DNA of 64,000 bases from UBA3537 sp964219345 (GTDB lineage: Bacteria; Bacteroidota; Bacteroidia; Flavobacteriales; Flavobacteriaceae). The position numbers were made by a program, and so were the translations under genes. Numbering within the stretch: position 1 is the first letter of the stretch; each line of letters opens with the position of its first letter. Under the pieces are notes generated by a model. The model made no database searches. It was given only the letters and a program-made list of their open reading frames with translations, and was not told the origin of the DNA. Positions 63,330 to 64,000 of this stretch are shown here, in pieces. The stretch spans positions 22,989 through 86,988 of the forward strand of contig CAXPPN010000023.1 of NCBI GenBank assembly GCA_964219345.1, written 5' to 3'.

Positions 63330-64000
63330 ATGACATCTAGCACTACAAATAATAAACTTCACAGGACACGTGCACAAGAAAGTTCGCATGCGATTGAGCG
63401 TATGTATATTACTATGCGCCATTTGTTTAGTCGTGGTTTTTACAAACCCATGGGAATTTCTGGGGCTACTTTAAGAGAAGCGCTTTTGTTGTTAAGACCA
63501 GAAATTTATGGAACCATTGCAGATGAAAAAGCAGAGTTAGAAGGGCTTTTGTATGTTGTTGATCGTTTACCAATAGGAATTGAGCAATGTTCACATGTAA
63601 ATCTCACTAGCGCTGAAGGGTTTGGAGACTCTCATTTTGAGGTAATCGTCCCCTCAAAACGCCGACGCGATTGCTATCGGATAGATTTTGAGCAAATGAA
63701 TATTGAAATCACAAGGGGGCGTTCGGAGATCTATGATATTTTGACTCACTTGACATTTCTATATATTGAATCACATAAAATCGCTAAACAAGTCCTCATA
63801 GGCTCTAAAGGTAACACCACTCGAGATTGGCAAAAACTTGAAAAAGCAATACTTTCTAATAAAAAACTAAGTAAAAAAGAGCGGGAAATTGCAGTGACAC
63901 ATACTGCTAATATATTGGGCCGTACTTTTGACGAAATCAATTCAGTATATAGCGCTTTTGCAACCCCTAAGCAGCCGGATCATTTTCTGCATTTAATCTA
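63330..64000 (+). CDS. DUF6909-like protein, 5' part only
   Basis: Open from ATG 63330 to the window edge (223 codons seen). The N-terminus MTSSTTNNKLHRTRAQESSH is followed by AIERMYITMRHLFSRGFY, KPMGISGATLREALLLLRP and RLPIGIEQCSHVNLTSAEGF. This matches the DUF6909 group of Bacteroidota as I remember it; function unknown. No stop codon is present in the window. Confidence 0.7.
   Translation, partial: MTSSTTNNKLHRTRAQESSHAIERMYITMRHLFSRGFYKPMGISGATLREALLLLRPEIYGTIADEKAELEGLLYVVDRLPIGIEQCSHVNLTSAEGFGDSHFEVIVPSKRRRDCYRIDFEQMNIEITRGRSEIYDILTHLTFLYIESHKIAKQVLIGSKGNTTRDWQKLEKAILSNKKLSKKEREIAVTHTANILGRTFDEINSVYSAFATPKQPDHFLHLI

Noticed and set aside
1..64000. CRISPR arrays, insertion sequences, prophage or defence islands
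   Set aside because: No regularly spaced repeats, transposase, integrase, phage structural or restriction genes were found on either strand.

Overview
The window looks like a chromosomal segment of a marine-type member of the Flavobacteriaceae (Bacteroidota). The evidence is AT-rich DNA, promoters of the Bacteroidota form (TTG, about 19 nt, TAnnTTTG), weak or absent Shine-Dalgarno sequences, a complete Bat (aerotolerance) operon, and families typical of the phylum (DUF4837, DUF4175, DUF6909, GIN-domain DUF2807, glutaminyl-tRNA synthetase, BatC/D/E). No insertion sequence, prophage, CRISPR array, restriction system or recognisable defence island was seen. Most of the window is ordinary core genome.

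Layout. 1-4.4 kb: 3' end of an ALDH7-type aldehyde dehydrogenase, a decayed OmpA-family gene, its intact helix-hairpin-helix neighbour, an AlbA_2/Schlafen-type ATP-binding protein and an aldo/keto reductase. 4.5-13.6 kb: MoxR, DUF58, a two-TM membrane protein, BatA, BatB, BatC, BatD and BatE, all on the plus strand and tightly packed. 13.6-14.7 kb: a SulP transporter inactivated by an internal deletion. 14.7-30.2 kb: housekeeping genes on both strands (cvpA-like, pheS, gpsA, tdk, alr, mscL, asd, an ABC ATPase, an aromatic amino acid hydroxylase, an SPFH protein, glnS, folB, a lipid kinase). 30.26 kb: a tRNA-Cys with a perfect promoter and terminator. 30.4-33.9 kb: LysE exporter, GIN-domain protein and RNase R. 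33.88-34.30 kb: the only long gene-free stretch, extremely AT-rich. 34.3-35.2 kb: rpiB and an ElaA-like acetyltransferase.

35.2-45.4 kb holds eight minus-strand genes linked by overlaps or very short gaps: Usp, SulP-STAS, metallo-beta-lactamase fold hydrolase, S8 peptidase, M1 peptidase, rnpA, S41 peptidase and a tandem-OmpA protein. 45.4-48.8 kb: lepA and gltX. 48.9-55.5 kb: a giant DUF4175 protein, ybeY, mnmG and a SAM methyltransferase. 55.7-64 kb: holB, pgk, a LysM lytic transglycosylase, a DUF4837 lipoprotein, tatA, an M23 peptidase, a GH3-family protein and the start of a DUF6909 gene that leaves the window.

The most notable non-coding signal is a pair of identical 16-bp perfect palindromes (TGTTCCACGTGGAACA) flanking mnmG. 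They match the ParB-binding parS core and suggest that this locus helps chromosome segregation. Other points are the two pseudogenes, several promoter -7 boxes placed so close to start codons that leaderless mRNAs are likely, and some unusual domain extensions. I did not find convincing evidence of a wholly new multi-gene system; the parS pair and the decayed genes are the best leads.
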